Source: Vibrio scophthalmi LMG 19158 (GTDB lineage: Bacteria > Pseudomonadota > Gammaproteobacteria > Enterobacterales > Vibrionaceae). Taken from it: 64,000 bases of DNA. The position numbers and the translations under genes were made by a program. Where the stretch lies: positions 37,055 to 101,054 of the forward strand of contig NZ_AFWE01000175.1 in the NCBI RefSeq assembly GCF_000222585.1, given 5' to 3'. The notes under the pieces were generated by a model that ran no database searches, was not told the DNA's origin, and saw nothing but the letters and a program-made list of their open reading frames with translations. Positions 36,759-46,165 of this stretch are shown here, piece by piece (the first letter of the stretch is position 1; every line of letters starts with the position of its first letter).

Positions 36759-37938
36759 AATTTTTTTGCGTGCAAAATAGCAAAAGAATGATTAAGTAAA
36801 ATGCCAATGGATGCGGTTGCATTAAGGGGATGTCAGTCAACCCGGAAACGGCATATACAGTAGAACATAGTATAGCGATGAGGATTGACTTATCATTATG
36901 CCAGAAATAATAAAATAGAGGCATTAGAAGAAATGCCAATGTCATCATTAATCCAACAATCCCTTTCATTACTAGGCTGGATATGTATTGGTTGTGGTAG
37001 TGCTTAAAACCAATTGATGCCTTTGATATTAATCCTTTTTCATATAATTCTTGCTTTGCTTCTACGTGGTTTTTCCCTAAGCCAAAAATAGTCGGTGATT
37101 TAGCTAGCTCCCATCCGGCTTTCCACATTTGTAATCTGTAACCAATAGAGGTATTGAGGTTGCCACTGGTAATTGCGTGATATTCATGTTTTGTTTGTAT
37201 AATGCGTTGTTCAATTTTCTCATGATTTAAAAAAGAAACTAAACTTATGGCAATAATGGATGCAACAATGAATATGCTGTTTTTTTTATACTTAATAATC
37301 ATTAAAGCTGCTATTAGTAATGCTGCAATAGTTACAGCAAGTAGAGTCCCTCTAGTCTGACTAATTATGATGCTCGATAGCCCTAAGCATGCTGAAAATA
37401 ATGAAGTAATCCGTTGTTTATTTTTTGATGATATGAAAGCTAAGTAGATTGCAATCGATGTTATCGCCGCGCTGAAAGTGGTGTAGGGTATAGCGTTTAT
37501 AGACCAATATTCTCGGTCTATTTGTAATGCGAAAGTTTGATAGCTTATGTAACTAACAGATATGATAGAAGCTAAAGCTATTAGAAATATTAGATTTGAT
37601 TTTATTTTTTCAATTACATAGTTAGGTAGCACCATTGAATATAATGCTATAGCACCAAGAACCCTTAATTCTGATGAACTTCCCCCCATGGTTAGTTTTG
37701 TGAAAGCGCTAAAAATTACAGCTATCAATAATATCCATGTTAACTTTCTGTTTTTTATTTGTTCTACAATGGCATTAAAGCCTAATTGAAATAACCCTAA
37801 AAAGAACACTATGATACAAAGTGTAAAAAAGTGTTTGTCGGATTTCTCGTATAAAAAAAGTCCAGAAAAAGCCCATATGGTCGGAAGAGCGAATAGAAAT
37901 TGGATTGTGTTTTTCTTATAGTGATTGTTGATGTTCAT
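36739..37938 (-). CDS. waaL: O-antigen ligase WaaL
   Basis: WaaL moves polymerised O-antigen from undecaprenyl diphosphate to the lipid A core in the periplasm. The 399-residue protein is strongly hydrophobic with about 11-12 membrane segments. The periplasmic loop around residues 270-320 contains GFKHYHNQYISSLVMKG, including the conserved His-Asn of the ligase family. The start at 37938 (MNINNHYKK) overlaps the waaF stop by ATGA; a longer reading would run into waaF. The gene is richer in A+T than its neighbours, as expected for a ligase matched to a variable core. Confidence 0.85.
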   Translation of the reverse strand: MNINNHYKKNTIQFLFALPTIWAFSGLFLYEKSDKHFFTLCIIVFFLGLFQLGFNAIVEQIKNRKLTWILLIAVIFSAFTKLTMGGSSSELRVLGAIALYSMVLPNYVIEKIKSNLIFLIALASIISVSYISYQTFALQIDREYWSINAIPYTTFSAAITSIAIYLAFISSKNKQRITSLFSACLGLSSIIISQTRGTLLAVTIAALLIAALMIIKYKKNSIFIVASIIAISLVSFLNHEKIEQRIIQTKHEYHAITSGNLNTSIGYRLQMWKAGWELAKSPTIFGLGKNHVEAKQELYEKGLISKASIGFKHYHNQYISSLVMKGIVGLMMTLAFLLMPLFYYFWHNDKSILIAILCSTVYAVSGLTDIPLMQPHPLAFYLIILLLFCTQKNYDSNTI

Positions 37939-38960
37939 AGTTTTTCTGTGACAACTGAACTTGAGAGTTCTTTTAAACAATGCAAATGCCCCAGAGGGCA
38001 TTCTCGTTTAAAGCAAGGGCGGCATTCTAATTCAATCGAGACGATATCAACAGAGTTAGCGAGTGGTGGTGTGTATTTAGGTGATGTAGAACCATAAACA
38101 CCAATAACATGGCAACCGACAGCGGCAGCAACGTGCATCAAACCTGAATCATTACTAACAACAGTGCGGCATGCCGCCAGTAAGTCGACAGCTTCTATTA
38201 ATGATGTTTTACCTGCTAACACATGAATCGAGGTTCGATTTTCCTCATTCACAAGGCTTCTGATTTTCTCACAGGTATCGATATCTTTTTGTGAACCAAA
38301 TAACCACACTTGCTGTCCTTGACTGGCCACATAGTCGGCAACCTCAGCATACTTTTCTTCAGGCCATTTTTTGGCTGGGCCAAATTCAGCGCCTGGGCAA
38401 AGGCCAATGCTTTCCTGCGCCATACTTAACCCAAACTTGGTAATGGCTTGTTGTTGGCTTTCTTGATCAATTGTTAGTTTTGGTCTAAGTAAACTTTCGA
38501 GACCACCAAGTGAGCTAGAACCAAGCATGATATCCTTTGAATAAGCCAAAGCAACATAACGCTCAACCATGAATTGGAAAGCCTTCATATTGCAACGAAT
38601 GTCGTTGAGCAAACCAAAGCGCATTTCGCCTTTCCAGCCAGTACGAACTGGAATTTTAGCAAACCAAGGGATCAAGGCTGATTTAGCTGATTTTGGTAAC
38701 ACAAATGCGTGCTCGTAATTTTCGAGGCGAAGTTTTTTACCCATATCGAAACGAGCGCATAAATTTAAATCACCATGGCCGAGAGGCATTTCAATTGCTT
38801 GGTTTACCTCGGGCATGCGCTCTAAGATAGGCTTGCACCAAGCGGGAGCGAGCACGTCAATAATGGCGTTAGGGTGTAGTTCCCTTAAGGTGATATAGAG
38901 TGATTGAGACATCACCATATCGCCAACCCAAGAGGGGCCGATCACTAAAATTTTATTCAT
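37935..38960 (-). CDS. waaF: ADP-heptose:LPS heptosyltransferase II WaaF
   Basis: WaaF adds the second heptose to the inner core. It begins MNKILVIGPSWVGDMVMSQSLY, matching E. coli WaaF. SIGLCPGAEFGPAKKWPEEKYAEV and NDSGLMHVAAAVGCHVIGVYGSTSP are the family-9 donor-binding blocks. At 341 residues it is normal, and the start at 38960 overlaps the upstream stop by ATGA. It belongs to the tightly packed run from lpxM to waaA. Confidence 0.93.
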   Translation of the reverse strand: MNKILVIGPSWVGDMVMSQSLYITLRELHPNAIIDVLAPAWCKPILERMPEVNQAIEMPLGHGDLNLCARFDMGKKLRLENYEHAFVLPKSAKSALIPWFAKIPVRTGWKGEMRFGLLNDIRCNMKAFQFMVERYVALAYSKDIMLGSSSLGGLESLLRPKLTIDQESQQQAITKFGLSMAQESIGLCPGAEFGPAKKWPEEKYAEVADYVASQGQQVWLFGSQKDIDTCEKIRSLVNEENRTSIHVLAGKTSLIEAVDLLAACRTVVSNDSGLMHVAAAVGCHVIGVYGSTSPKYTPPLANSVDIVSIELECRPCFKRECPLGHLHCLKELSSSVVTEKL

Positions 38961-39688
38961 GATTTGTGATTCCAAAACAGCTTTTTCATGATGGATTCGT
39001 AGCTTCGATAGATCTCAATGTAGACCTTTTGCGGCACATCTAATTTGTGTTTTTCTTTGCGTTTCGTATTTTGACTACTGATGGTTGAAATGATTTCAGC
39101 ACGTTCAAATAGAGAAGGCTTCACGCTATAGGTTTTTACCTGATGGCGCCATGGCTTTTCCATGTAGTCGTCTACAGGCTCAATAAAGTACTCAGCATTG
39201 GCAATAAATGCCTGTGCTGCTTGAGGCGAAAGCGCATAAGCGGTGGTACCACAGCTTTTTTTTGCATATTGACCGAGTTGTGTACGAGTTGCTATCTCTT
39301 CAATCGGAGTAAATTTACTAGGTTGTGTTGCCGCGAGTTTTACGTAGCCATATTTATTAATATAGGGTTCAAGGAGTTGAAGGATATCTCGTGCTAGCGG
39401 TTGGATATCAACATTATCTTCAAGTATGACGATAGGCGCTTGTAGTTCGACGCATTTTTGCCACAAGCTGTAATGGCTAGCAAAGCATCCAATCTCTCCA
39501 GGTTTAAGCTGATAACCTTTACGTTTTAGCGTTTGTTTTGGCGATGCTTTATCTGAAAAAAGAAAACCAGCCTTTGATGCATCAACGGCATCAAAAAATT
39601 CAAATTTAATACCAGCATCGAGCAATTGCTGTGACATTCGCTGTCTGCGCTCTTGGGATCGAGCAAGACTAACCACAAAAATTTTCAT
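38957..39688 (-). CDS. Family-25 glycosyltransferase (LPS galactosyltransferase-like)
   Basis: This family (LgtB/Lex1-like) adds galactose or glucose to lipooligosaccharide. The N-terminus IFVVSLARSQERRQRMSQQL and the block KLKPGEIGCFASHYSLWQ-like QLKPGEIGCFASHYSLW are diagnostic, with ILEDNV as the metal-binding motif (EDN where many have EDD). It is 243 residues from the ATG at 39688, which overlaps the lpxM stop as TAATG. The donor sugar is unknown. Confidence 0.82.
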   Translation of the reverse strand: MKIFVVSLARSQERRQRMSQQLLDAGIKFEFFDAVDASKAGFLFSDKASPKQTLKRKGYQLKPGEIGCFASHYSLWQKCVELQAPIVILEDNVDIQPLARDILQLLEPYINKYGYVKLAATQPSKFTPIEEIATRTQLGQYAKKSCGTTAYALSPQAAQAFIANAEYFIEPVDDYMEKPWRHQVKTYSVKPSLFERAEIISTISSQNTKRKEKHKLDVPQKVYIEIYRSYESIMKKLFWNHKS

Positions 39689-40677
39689 TAACGAACCTTC
39701 CAATCACTATCGTAGCGAGATTTAAAAAGATTGTAATAATTACTGTCATCTTGTTGAGTCAGTAAAAGTTGCAAAATCCACATGTATTGCTCAGGTTTTG
39801 GTTCAACAAAATGCTCAATAGCTTTATTCATGGCGCGCGCATCGGCTTGATCGGAAGCTTGAAGATCTAAAGCAGGTAGCACTTCAATCGAGAATTTTCC
39901 TGTTTGCGGATCGATAGACGCAAACAGAGGAACGATATGAGCTTTAGATAGTTTGGCTAACTTGCTTAAGCCTGGCAGTGTTGCTTTAGTTGTGGCAAAA
40001 AAATCGACAAATTCACTCAGTTCAGCACCGTGGTCTTGATCTGGTAGGTAATAGCCTAAATAACCCGATTTTATCGACTTAATAAATGGCTTAATGCCAC
40101 CTGACCGCTCATAAACTCGACCGCCATATTGAACTCGCTGTCGATGCATTAACCAGTCTGCCACCGGATTTTTTTGTTTTTTTGCCATCGCAGAGACAGG
40201 TAAGTTTAAAGAAGCTAATAAAATTGCTGGGATGTCGATTGCCCAGGAGTGAGGTACAAGCAAGATAACATTCTCACCGGCATCGGTTAGCTGAGTTAGG
40301 TTATGTTCATTTACAAATTCACACTGCTGCTGTAGCCATGTCTTTGAACGTAAGGAGAGTAATACGAAACGAAGTATAAACACCCCTGCGGTGAAGAGCG
40401 TTTTATAGACTAACGCTTCACGCTGCTCAAAACTCATCTCTGGAAAGCAGAGTTGCAAGTTGACTCGCGTACGATGCGCAGGGCCTTTGTTTGATTTTGA
40501 TAGTTTACTCGCTATCTTTTTCGCCAGCCATTGATGAAAAGACAATGGTAGTAGTGCTATAGGCAGCGAGAGTATGACACCGAGCCAAGTAGGCCAGTAC
40601 TTAGGCGCTAAGAAGTGCCACTCAAAAGTAGGGTTATAGGCTTTTTCATCAAAATCGTTGCGAGGAGCTGCTGACAT
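39688..40677 (-). CDS. lpxM: Lipid A acyltransferase, LpxM (MsbB) family
   Basis: This second lipid A late acyltransferase probably adds the acyloxyacyl chain completed last. The catalytic HX4D is HSWAID at about residue 143. YLPDQDHG and a hydrophobic N-terminal segment near 33-50 fit the family. At 329 residues it is close to MsbB (323). It heads the run lpxM-GT25-waaF-waaL-waaA. Assignment to LpxM rather than another late acyltransferase rests on overall similarity only. Confidence 0.82.
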   Translation of the reverse strand: MSAAPRNDFDEKAYNPTFEWHFLAPKYWPTWLGVILSLPIALLPLSFHQWLAKKIASKLSKSNKGPAHRTRVNLQLCFPEMSFEQREALVYKTLFTAGVFILRFVLLSLRSKTWLQQQCEFVNEHNLTQLTDAGENVILLVPHSWAIDIPAILLASLNLPVSAMAKKQKNPVADWLMHRQRVQYGGRVYERSGGIKPFIKSIKSGYLGYYLPDQDHGAELSEFVDFFATTKATLPGLSKLAKLSKAHIVPLFASIDPQTGKFSIEVLPALDLQASDQADARAMNKAIEHFVEPKPEQYMWILQLLLTQQDDSNYYNLFKSRYDSDWKVR

Positions 40678-40822
40678 AGATTGCTCAATAGGCGCTTAGC
40701 GCAATAGTTAGTCGAATGTGTTTTGGGCAAGTGTACCACGCAACAAAAGGCCCTTCCTAGAGTACAGATAGATAAGGTGAGTAATTTGAAGGTTTACTCA
40801 CCAGTTTGGAGTTCAACTGGGT

Positions 40823-41989
40823 TTAATCGTTACCAAATAAATCACGAGTGTAGACTTTATCAGCAAATGGTAATAGCTCATCATTCATGCGATTAGATAC
40901 GATGGTATCCGCACAATGAATGAATTCATTAAAATCACTGATGACCCGGGAGTTAAAGAAGTGCGTTTCTTGCAGTGCGGGTTCGTAAACAACCACTTCA
41001 ACACCTTTTGCTTTCAGGCGCTTCATTATGCCTTGAATCGACGATGCTCTGAAATTATCAGAACCTGATTTCATTACTAAGCGATAAATTCCCACCGTCT
41101 TCGGGTTACGTTTGAGAATACTTTCAGCAACAAAATCTTTACGAGTTCGATTAGCGTCTACGATCGCACCAATGATGTTGTTGGGTACTTCTTGGTAGTT
41201 AGCTAACAGTTGTTTGGTATCTTTGGGTAAGCAGTAACCGCCGTAACCAAATGATGGGTTGTTATAGTGATTACCAATTCGAGGATCTAACCCGACACCT
41301 TCAATGATTTGTCGTGCATCTAAGCCGTGCGCTTCCGCGTAGGAATCTAGTTCATTGAAGTAGGCTACCCGCATGGCTAGGTAGGTATTAGAAAATAGCT
41401 TTACCGCTTCAGCTTCAGTGGAGTTAGTGAAGAGTACAGGAATGTCTTCCTTTTCTGCTCCTTCGAGAAGCAAGTTGGCAAAACCTCGCGCTCGCTCACT
41501 TTGTTCACCAACAATAATCCGTGATGGGTACAGATTGTCGTATAGAGACTTGCCTTCACGAAGAAACTCTGGAGAGAAGATTATGTTCTCACAGCTCAAT
41601 TCTTGTTTGATTCGCTCTGTATAACCGACCGGTACGGTTGACTTAATCACCATCACCGCTGATGGAGCGATGGCGATTACATCACGAATAACAGCTCCAA
41701 CCGATGATGTGTTGAAGTAGTTCGTTTGAGGATCGTAATCAGTGGGGGTTGCAATAACAACAAAATCAGCATCTCTATAAGCTTCTTCTTGGTTGGTTGT
41801 TGCCTTGAAGTTAAGTTCTTTGGTTGACAAAAAACGCTCAATATCACTATCAGCAATTGGAGATTGTTTTTTGTTTAGTAAAGTAACCTTTTCTTCAATG
41901 ATATCCAGAGCTACAACATTATTGTTTTGCGCCAATAGCATTGCATTTGATAGGCCGACATAGCCTGTACCTGCGATAGCAACTTTCAC
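40823..41989 (-). CDS. ugd: UDP-glucose 6-dehydrogenase
   Basis: Ugd oxidises UDP-glucose to UDP-glucuronate with two NAD+. The Rossmann start [17 protein letters not shown] is followed by PTDYDP, STVPVG, and FSPEFLREG. The catalytic-Cys region [14 protein letters not shown] is intact. At 388 residues it belongs to the short Klebsiella-type class. The start is GTG. The product could serve core, O-antigen or polysaccharide synthesis, or feed 4-amino-arabinose. It lies between hldD and lpxM on the same strand; the 145-base gap to lpxM probably holds a promoter. Confidence 0.95.
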   Translation of the reverse strand: MKVAIAGTGYVGLSNAMLLAQNNNVVALDIIEEKVTLLNKKQSPIADSDIERFLSTKELNFKATTNQEEAYRDADFVVIATPTDYDPQTNYFNTSSVGAVIRDVIAIAPSAVMVIKSTVPVGYTERIKQELSCENIIFSPEFLREGKSLYDNLYPSRIIVGEQSERARGFANLLLEGAEKEDIPVLFTNSTEAEAVKLFSNTYLAMRVAYFNELDSYAEAHGLDARQIIEGVGLDPRIGNHYNNPSFGYGGYCLPKDTKQLLANYQEVPNNIIGAIVDANRTRKDFVAESILKRNPKTVGIYRLVMKSGSDNFRASSIQGIMKRLKAKGVEVVVYEPALQETHFFNSRVISDFNEFIHCADTIVSNRMNDELLPFADKVYTRDLFGND

Positions 41990-42033
41990 TGTTCGATCCT
42001 CTACGGTTAGTAACGGTTTTTACACTATCGATA

Positions 42034-42975
42034 TTAACGATTAATCAGCGCCATGTATTCTGCAACGCCTTCCGCAACCGTTTTAAATTCATGATCACAA
42101 CCAGCCGCACGAAGTTTAGTTAAATCCGCTTGGGTAAATTCTTGATATGCACCTTTTAAATGCTCAGGGAATGGAATGTTTTCCATTTCACCTTTACCGT
42201 GATGCTTGATCACCGCTTTAGCGACTTCCTCAAAAGATTCCGCATTGCCAGTTCCTAGGTTAAAGATCCCAGACACGCCGTTTTCCATAAACCAGAGGTT
42301 TACTGCTGCAACATCGCCAACATAAACGAAATCGCGTTGGAAGGTCGCACTGCCAGCGAACAGTTTTGGGTTTTCGCCTGCATTCATTTGATTGTTTAAG
42401 TGAAAGGCAACTGAGGCCATCGAACCTTTATGCTGCTCGCGAGGGCCATAAACGTTGAAGTAGCGGAAACCGGTAATTTGAGGCAGTGTTTCACCATGCA
42501 CTTCGGCATCTTGCCAGATTCGACGTACGTAATTATCGAACTGCTGTTTTGAGTAGCCGTATACGTTGAGCGCACCTTCATATTGCGGCTCTTCAATAAA
42601 GGTGTCGGTTTCGCCGTAGGTTGCTGCTGATGAAGCGTATAGGAATGGAATTTCACGTTCTAAACAGTAGTGAAGCAATTCTTTAGAATACTCATAGTTA
42701 TTGAGCATCATGTATTTGCCATCCCACTCAGTGGTGGCTGAGCATGCACCTTCATGGAAAATAGCGTCAATTGGACCGAAGTTCTCACCTGACATAATCT
42801 GCACAAGAAAATCATCACGATCCATGTAATCAGCGATGTTGAGATCAACAAGGTTTTGAAATTTTTTGCCATTTTTAAGGTTGTCGACAACCAGAATGTC
42901 AGTTATGCCTTGTTCGTTTAGTGCCTTAATAATATTGCTGCCAATCATGCCAGCGCCGCCAGTTACGATGATCAT
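42034..42975 (-). CDS. hldD: ADP-L-glycero-D-manno-heptose 6-epimerase HldD
   Basis: HldD makes the heptose donor used by the heptosyltransferases in this locus. [16 protein letters not shown] is the NADP-binding start. SSAATYG and [13 protein letters not shown] give the Ser/Tyr/Lys catalytic set, and [15 protein letters not shown] is conserved. At 313 residues it fits. It is the classic left border gene of O-antigen loci in vibrios and is divergent from rfaH, with 245 AT-rich bases between that should contain both promoters. Confidence 0.96.
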   Translation of the reverse strand: MIIVTGGAGMIGSNIIKALNEQGITDILVVDNLKNGKKFQNLVDLNIADYMDRDDFLVQIMSGENFGPIDAIFHEGACSATTEWDGKYMMLNNYEYSKELLHYCLEREIPFLYASSAATYGETDTFIEEPQYEGALNVYGYSKQQFDNYVRRIWQDAEVHGETLPQITGFRYFNVYGPREQHKGSMASVAFHLNNQMNAGENPKLFAGSATFQRDFVYVGDVAAVNLWFMENGVSGIFNLGTGNAESFEEVAKAVIKHHGKGEMENIPFPEHLKGAYQEFTQADLTKLRAAGCDHEFKTVAEGVAEYMALINR

Positions 42976-43220
42976 TGGATTACCTGAAAATGATATTATT
43001 TATATAAGTATATCATTACCATGACGACATAAGCCATTGATGAAAATATGTAATTTTAGTTATTAAAAATCATGTATTTATAGTGTTTTTTTTGTTGGTG
43101 TTTTTACATACGCTATCAGGGGAGGAAGGTGGTCTTTTAAATTTCTTTCATGTAAAATTGAGCTAGTTCTGTGACGTAGATGATTTTTAGTTTGTAAATG
43201 ACATAAGGGTAAGTAACAGG

Positions 43221-43753
43221 ATGTCGAGCTCAGCAATAATGGATGAGATATATTCAGCATCAAGTGATTGTAAGCGTTGGTTTCTTGTTCGTTGTAAATC
43301 GAAGCAGGAGCAGCGTGCAAGCTTGAACTTTAGCAATCAAATGATTACCTCTTACTACCCTACCATCGGCGTTCTAAAAACGAGTCGCGGTAAAACGACA
43401 CTTAAACAAGAAGCGTTGTTTCCTGGTTATCTTTTTGTTCATTTAGATATTTCTTCAAACTATGCATCAAAAGTGAATAATACCTTTGGTGTTTATGGTT
43501 TTGTTAATTTTGCTGGCAAGCCACAGATGGTTATAGCCTAATTGAAGAAGCCAAAAACCTAAAAGATCATGCCATTGATTTAACGATACAAAATGGTGAC
43601 CGAGTCATGTTCAGCGATGGTAGCTATGAAGATGTAGCTGCTATTTTTTTAGAAGCGGAAAGTGAACAGCGAAGTATCTTGCTTATTGAGTTGCTAAATA
43701 AACAAGTAAAACTGAGCGTTGATAATGGCTCTATTGAATTAGTTGCTAAGTAA
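43221..43753 (+). pseudogene. rfaH: Transcription antitermination factor RfaH, broken by a frameshift
   Basis: RfaH is a NusG paralogue that binds RNA polymerase paused at ops sites and lets it read through long surface-polysaccharide operons. The N-terminal NGN domain is here (KRWFLVRCKSKQEQRASLNF, LFPGYLFVHLD). The frame stops after about 106 residues at PQMVIA. The rest continues in another frame from 43532 as YSLIEEAKNLKDH and a KOW-type C-terminal domain (NGDRVMFSDGSYEDVAAIF, LLIELLNKQVKLSV), ending at 43753. Adding one T near 43531 would restore a protein of about 177 residues. The broken form keeps the polymerase-binding domain but loses the domain that recruits S10/Rho-blocking contacts. 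A sequencing error is possible. Confidence 0.85.
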
Positions 43754-43813
43754 ACCGAGATTCAGTCAAAACAATACGGTAAAACTATCAGCTTTTAGGG
43801 GTTGCAACCTAAG

Positions 43814-43825
43814 GGCGGTAGCGTG
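43814..43825 (+). promoter_or_regulatory. ops element / JUMPStart core
   Basis: GGCGGTAGCGTG is the consensus ops sequence at which RfaH is loaded. It lies 60 bases after rfaH and ahead of the O-antigen genes, in the same direction. No other match was noticed in the window. Confidence 0.85.
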
Positions 43826-44092
43826 TTTTGAAAGTAAACGAGCCTATTGGGGCGGTTTTAAAAAGGATCGCAAAATCTAGGTTTTATAAGGGATAGTCTA
43901 AAATAGAGTGTCTCAAAATGAATAAAAAGTGTCTCAGGTAGTAAAAAAGACTGAGATGAAATCGGTTAAATTTTGCACTTCATTTTTGGAAAAAATTACC
44001 TTTCCAACAGAGTCTCTCATGACCACCTTTATGACGTTGCGATGATCTGACGTGATCTTATACTGTTCAGGTAACAGAGTGAGATTAAAAAG

Positions 44093-45390
44093 ATGAATTA
44101 CGACGGATTCAAAGACCATTTTAACATATTGAGTGATAGTCGTCAGGAACGAAAAATCACTTATGACTTCTTCGAAGTGATGTTCCAAGTGGTGACCGCT
44201 ATGCTATGTGGGATGAAATAGAAGCGTTTGGTGAAGAGAACTTAGAATTAGGAAAAAATCATCAACATGCCTATGCTTAAAGGCTTCGTGGCTTGTTAGG
44301 CACTCGATTTTTCAATGTGGTCAGCTAGGATCAGGCAAATATGTTTCAACATGCTGAAGAGTGAAACGATTCTCAAAGCGAGTACTAAACATAAAAGAGC
44401 CATGTGTGCGATGAATTGTGAGTATCTTTTAAAGGTTCTGGCAAGCCTTTATTGACGGGGATGTTCATGATTTTTTCTTGAACTTAGAATGGTTTAGAAA
44501 GTTCAGTCCTTATTTATCAGGTATTCCAAGCCAAGATATAATGGCTCGGATTATTGGATTGGTTGACCCAGATGAATTTTCTCTTTGTTTTACTCGATGG
44601 TGTAATGAGGTTCAACATGAAAAGTTATTAGAAACCATACATATAGCCATTGACGGAAAGTCCTTGAAAGGTACGTATGATAACAGAGAGAAGAAATGCC
44701 TGACACATATGGTGAATGCTTATTCTTTCGATACAGGTTTGGTTTTCGGGCAACTCATAACGAGCTCTAAATCGAACGAAATAACGACCATTCAAGAGCT
44801 GCTCAAATTGCTCCGGGTTAAAGGCAGAGTAATTAGTCTGGATGCTATGGGCTGTCAATGTTCGATAGCAGAGCTGATTGTTGATAGAAAAGGTGATTAT
44901 GTAATATCTGTGAAAGACAACCAACCTAGCCTTCATAAAGTCTTCACAGATAACTTTTCATTGGGGCAATTAAGCGATTATTCTGAATATGCTTATGAAG
45001 AGGAAGAAATCGGTAAACGTGGTCGTAAGGTGCTTAGAAGCTATATAGTTATCCTGTTCACAGAGAAGTTTGGCGATTTTACTGTTAAATGGAAAGGTTT
45101 AAAAAGCTTATGTGTGGCGGCAACTTACCAGCAAAAGAAAGGCGATGATTCAAGGAGTGTTGGCATTAGGTACTTCATTTCATCTAAAAAATGAAAGCGA
45201 AAGAATTTGGAGCTTTATGTCGAGGTCACTGGGGGGTGAAAGTATGCACTGGTGGTTGGACACCGTAATGAATGAAGACGATAGCCGAATTACCTACAAG
45301 CACGCATCCAGAAATTTATCTCGAATTCGTCAAGTGTGCATGAACTTTATTAAGCTTGTGGACATGGTAGGGGCATTAGAACGGCGCTAA
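44093..45390 (+). mobile_element. Scrambled ISAs1-family (H-repeat / IS1358-like) transposase remnant
   Basis: Pieces of one transposase family lie in order but broken. The N-terminus is MNYDGFKDHFNILSDSRQER at 44093, stopping at 44221, followed by WDEIEAFGEENLE in another frame. The central part, from about 44484, is LEWFRKFSPYLSGIPSQDIMARI through AIDGKSLKGTYD to 45194. The end is MHWWLDTVMNEDDSRITYKHASRNLSRIRQ in a further frame up to 45390. A piece of a transposase C-terminus is inserted at 44249-44490. It cannot be active. H-repeat/IS1358 elements are known in Vibrio and enteric O-antigen clusters, where they are thought to help move gene blocks. Confidence 0.85.
44249..44490 (+). mobile_element. 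Misplaced transposase C-terminal fragment flanked by 11-base direct repeats
   Basis: GAACTTAGAAT occurs at 44238-44248 and again at 44480-44490, bracketing the foreign piece. Inside, one frame reads RQICFNMLKSETILKAST then KHKRAMCAMNCEYLLKVL to a stop near 44455, which fits the natural end of the ISAs1 transposase that the main copy lacks. This suggests insertion or rearrangement involving a second copy. Confidence 0.65.
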
Positions 45391-45754
45391 TTAAAATGCG
45401 CGTTAAATATTTAGTTCCGAGAGAGTTTTGTTTTTTTGGGGGGAAGTGCGATTCCTATTAAAGTAAAATTAGGTATTTGGGAATGATGGACGATGAAATT
45501 TTTAAATTGCCATGCTTGAAAGCTTAGCTGCAATGCGGAATATGGCGTACACCTACTGATGTTAGAAACATCTAAGGTGGGGTCAAGGGTAAAAAGAAAA
45601 CGGTGAAAGGGGAGTTAGAGTCCTTTCTTGTTTTCGCGAGCCTTCGGAGGACATAGGCTTGAATATCTCGCTCTGCCTCAAGTAATAGCCATTTGAGTTG
45701 AGTGCTTAAATAACAACTATGGCAATATTTTATCGATTTGTATGAAGGTGAATA
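45391..45754. other. Gap between ISAs1 remnant and fdtA-like gene
   Basis: These 364 bases hold no convincing gene. They probably contain the degraded right end of the insertion element followed by the fdtA leader. A short stem-like GCGAGCCTTCGGAGG stretch at about 45638 is visible, but no terminator or promoter I would defend. Confidence 0.5.
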
Positions 45755-46165
45755 ATGAGTTTAATAAAAACGATAGAGTTCGATTTGTTGGGTGATGAGC
45801 GAGGGAGTTTGGTCTCACTTGAACAAAATAAAAACATACCTTTTAATATCAAACGTGTTTACTATATCTTTAATACTGAGCAAGGTGTAGCTCGTGGTTT
45901 TCATGCACATAAAAAATTACAACAAGTCGCTATTTGTCTGAGAGGTTCATGTCGGTTTATCTTAGATGACAGTAAATGTCGAGAGTCAATTGTGCTAGAT
46001 TCTCCCAATATTGGGTTATATATAGATAATTACAAGTGGCGAGAGATGCATGACTTCTCCGAAGATTGCGTATTAATGGTCTTAGCTAGTGATTATTTTG
46101 ATGAATCTGATTATATACGTAATTACAACATGTTCTTAGAAAAGGTGGGGGAAATTTATGTCTAA
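45755..46165 (+). CDS. fdtA: dTDP-4-oxo-6-deoxyglucose 3,4-ketoisomerase, FdtA/QdtA type
   Basis: The enzyme shifts the keto group of dTDP-4-keto-6-deoxyglucose from C4 to C3, opening the way to dTDP-Fuc3N (FdtA) or dTDP-Qui3N (QdtA). It is a small cupin (WxcM C-terminal type) of 136 residues. The catalytic histidine pair is His50 and His52 in RGFHAHKK, and QQVAICLRGSCRF follows. It is the first gene of the five-gene amino-sugar module and overlaps the acetyltransferase by 8 bases. The stereochemistry, Fuc or Qui, cannot be told from sequence. Confidence 0.85.
   Translation: MSLIKTIEFDLLGDERGSLVSLEQNKNIPFNIKRVYYIFNTEQGVARGFHAHKKLQQVAICLRGSCRFILDDSKCRESIVLDSPNIGLYIDNYKWREMHDFSEDCVLMVLASDYFDESDYIRNYNMFLEKVGEIYV

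Noticed and set aside
43500-43560. Programmed ribosomal frameshift in rfaH
   Set aside because: No slippery heptamer or downstream pseudoknot is visible at the junction; a single-base deletion is simpler.
43934-44188. 84-codon minus-strand frame near the IS remnant
   Set aside because: The plus strand encodes the transposase N-terminus here, so this is antisense shadow.
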